From positions 1 to 15,900 of the forward strand of contig CAYWHE010000081.1 in the NCBI GenBank assembly GCA_964458125.1: a stretch of 15,900 nucleotides of DNA. Reading direction: 5' to 3'. The stretch's first letter is position 1, and every line of letters starts with the position of its first letter. The position numbers and the translations under genes are program-made. The notes under the pieces were generated by a model. That model worked only from the letters and a program-made list of their open reading frames with translations. It did no database searches and was not told the origin of the DNA. Of the stretch, positions 14,496 to 15,900 are shown piece after piece. The DNA is from CAYWHE01 sp964458125. GTDB taxonomy: Bacteria; Bacteroidota; Bacteroidia; AKYH767-A; OLB10.

Positions 14496-14503
14496 TACAT
14501 TTG
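14496..14503 (+). promoter_or_regulatory. Bacteroidota -7 element (TACATTTG) for rpsA
   Basis: TACATTTG fits TAnnTTTG. A TTT at 14473-14475 (in TTTTC) is 20 bases upstream and may be an imperfect -33 box. Transcription from here gives a leader of about 115 bases, the longest in the window, ending in an A-rich run just before the ATG. Confidence 0.5.
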
Positions 14504-14626
14504 CCCTCCCTTTTTACCGGATGGAAAAACAGTGTGTTTGAATAGGTTAAAGGGGCGAAAGCGTATCGTTGAAACAAGCATATATTCCTAACATTTTAAA
14601 AAAAGAAAAAAAGTACAAAAAAACGA

Positions 14627-15900
14627 ATGATTGATCAAGAATTAGAAAACCAAAACCAGGCAGAAGTTACGGAAAGCGAAACTCCTGTAGTAACTAAAAA
14701 AGCAGTTGTCGCCGGTGATTATGACTGGGATAACGTAGGCAAAAACTCCGATTCCTACCCGGCCGAAGAGCGGTCCCGGATGGAGGCTTTGTACAACAAA
14801 ACATTTAACAATGTCGTGGAACATGAAATCCTCATGGGAACCGTCATTGGAATGACATCCAAGGAGGTCGTGGTGGATATAGGCTATAAATCCGATGGCC
14901 TGGTTTCCCTTTCTGAATTCCGTCACAACCCGGACATGAAAATCGGGGACCAGATTGAAGTATACGTGGAAACCCAGGAAGACAAAAACGGGCAGTTGAT
15001 TCTTTCGCATAAAAGGGCCCGTGCACTCAAATCATGGGAGCGTGTAAACAACGCCCTGGAAAAGGATGAAGTGATCCAGGGATTTGTAAAATGCCGTACC
15101 AAGGGCGGGCTGATTGTGGATGTATTTGGCATTGAAGCCTTCCTGCCCGGTTCGCAGATTGATGTAAAACCCATCCGCGACTACGATGTGTTTGTTGGCA
15201 AAACCATGGAGTTTAAAGTGGTGAAGATCAACAACGAATTTAAAAACGTGGTGGTATCGCATAAGGTGCTGATCGAAGAGGAACTGGAAACTCAGAAGGC
15301 AGAAATCATTTCCAAACTGGAAAAGGGCCAGGTGCTCGAAGGGACCGTGAAAAACATCACGTCTTACGGCGTGTTTATGGACCTGGGAGGAGTGGATGGT
15401 TTGCTTCATATTACCGATATATCCTGGGGCCGCATCTCTCATCCAGAGGAAGTGCTTCAACTGGATCAGAAAATCAACGTGGTTATCCTTGATTTTGACG
15501 ATGAGAAAAAGCGAATTGCTTTAGGTTTGAAACAGCTGACGCCCCAACCCTGGGATGCCCTGGATACGAACCTGAAAATTGGCGATAAGATAAAAGGACG
15601 CGTGGTAGTGTTGGCCGACTATGGAGCCTTCGTGGAAATTATTCCGGGTGTGGAAGGTCTGATTCACGTTTCCGAAATGTCCTGGTCGCAGCACCTGCGC
15701 AGCCCGCAGGATTTCCTCAAGGTAAATGATGAAATAGAAGCCGTGGTGCTGACACTCGACAGGGAAGAAAGGAAAATGTCCCTGGGCCTGAAACAGCTCA
15801 TGCCCGATCCCTGGGGAACCATCAAAGAAAAATATCCGGTCGGTTCCAAACACAAATCTAAGGTCCGCAACTTCACGAATTTTGGTGTGTTTGTGGAACT
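14627..15900 (+). CDS. rpsA: 30S ribosomal protein S1 (partial, 3' end beyond window)
   Basis: S1 is an RNA-binding protein of the small ribosomal subunit that helps recruit mRNA, built from repeated OB-fold S1 domains. The visible part is 424 codons plus two bases; Bacteroidota S1 proteins are usually around 600 aa, so roughly two thirds is present. The first 65 or so residues are an acidic/Gln-rich N-terminal extension (MIDQELENQNQAE). S1 domains start near residues 70 (GTVIGMTSKEVVVDIGYKSD), 149 (VIQGFVKCRTKGGL), 234 (VLEGTVKNITSYGVFMDLGG) and 320 (DKIKGRVVVLADYGAFVEI). A fifth begins near 407 (NFTNFGVFVEL) and is cut off. The ATG at 14627 is the first in frame; an A-rich stretch with no Shine-Dalgarno sequence precedes it, as is usual in this phylum. 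Confidence 0.95.
   Translation, partial: MIDQELENQNQAEVTESETPVVTKKAVVAGDYDWDNVGKNSDSYPAEERSRMEALYNKTFNNVVEHEILMGTVIGMTSKEVVVDIGYKSDGLVSLSEFRHNPDMKIGDQIEVYVETQEDKNGQLILSHKRARALKSWERVNNALEKDEVIQGFVKCRTKGGLIVDVFGIEAFLPGSQIDVKPIRDYDVFVGKTMEFKVVKINNEFKNVVVSHKVLIEEELETQKAEIISKLEKGQVLEGTVKNITSYGVFMDLGGVDGLLHITDISWGRISHPEEVLQLDQKINVVILDFDDEKKRIALGLKQLTPQPWDALDTNLKIGDKIKGRVVVLADYGAFVEIIPGVEGLIHVSEMSWSQHLRSPQDFLKVNDEIEAVVLTLDREERKMSLGLKQLMPDPWGTIKEKYPVGSKHKSKVRNFTNFGVFVE

Larger units (their letters stand above)
14169..14626. other. AT-rich divergent intergenic region (glucosaminidase / rpsA)
   Basis: This 458-base stretch has no convincing gene. It holds the - strand glucosaminidase promoter at its left end, an inverted repeat AACAGT-AA-ACTGTT (14242-14255), the rpsA -7 element (14496-14503) and a long, A-rich rpsA leader. 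A 21-codon ORF (14324-14389) and a 6-codon ORF (14521-14541) have no supporting evidence. I see no tRNA, riboswitch or insertion element. Confidence 0.5.

Overview
The window reads as chromosomal DNA of a member of the Bacteroidota, probably a free-living or environmental lineage rather than a gut Bacteroides. Three lines of evidence support this. Six genes end in type IX secretion system (T9SS) type A C-terminal sorting domains, a secretion route confined to this phylum. Six transcription-unit starts carry the phylum's TAnnTTTG -7 promoter element. Shine-Dalgarno sequences are largely absent. The core genes (pyrR, pyrB, rnz, rpsA) are of ordinary bacterial type. I cannot name a genus.

Left third (1-5308, + strand): three consecutive genes form one probable operon of exported proteins. 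Each has an N-terminal signal peptide, a beta-propeller of a different repeat family and a C-terminal T9SS signal. The first has seven blades of the Rax2/Kelch-like WNG-type repeat. The second has a TIG/IPT domain followed by seven FG-GAP/VCBS calcium-binding blades. The third has six NHL blades. The second and third also share a related module of about 95 residues just before the sorting domain. Facing them on the - strand (5487-6152) is the 3' remnant of a fourth propeller protein (SBBP-type repeats plus T9SS domain). Its 5' part is missing, and its frame stops 11 bases from the pyrR promoter element.

Middle (6183-11587, + strand): pyrR overlaps pyrB, giving pyrimidine regulation/salvage and aspartate carbamoyltransferase. 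Next come a small STAS-domain anti-sigma-factor antagonist, a small T9SS-exported protein and ribonuclease Z, closely spaced and probably co-transcribed, with a hairpin terminator candidate after rnz. A SulP-family anion transporter with its own promoter follows.

Right third: two - strand genes encode a glucosaminidase with two LysM domains (14168-13218) and a choice-of-anchor-L T9SS protein (13093-11609), each with its own promoter. A 458-base gene-free stretch separates the glucosaminidase from the divergent rpsA (ribosomal protein S1), which runs off the right edge.

I do not see a defence system, mobile element, CRISPR array, tRNA or rRNA. The most interesting items are the tandem set of different beta-propeller cargo proteins with a truncated fourth member, the apparently near-leaderless pyrR, the exported-protein gene lodged between the STAS gene and rnz, and an operator-like dyad over the promoter of the choice-of-anchor-L gene. 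No search could be run, so family calls rest on motifs read by eye.
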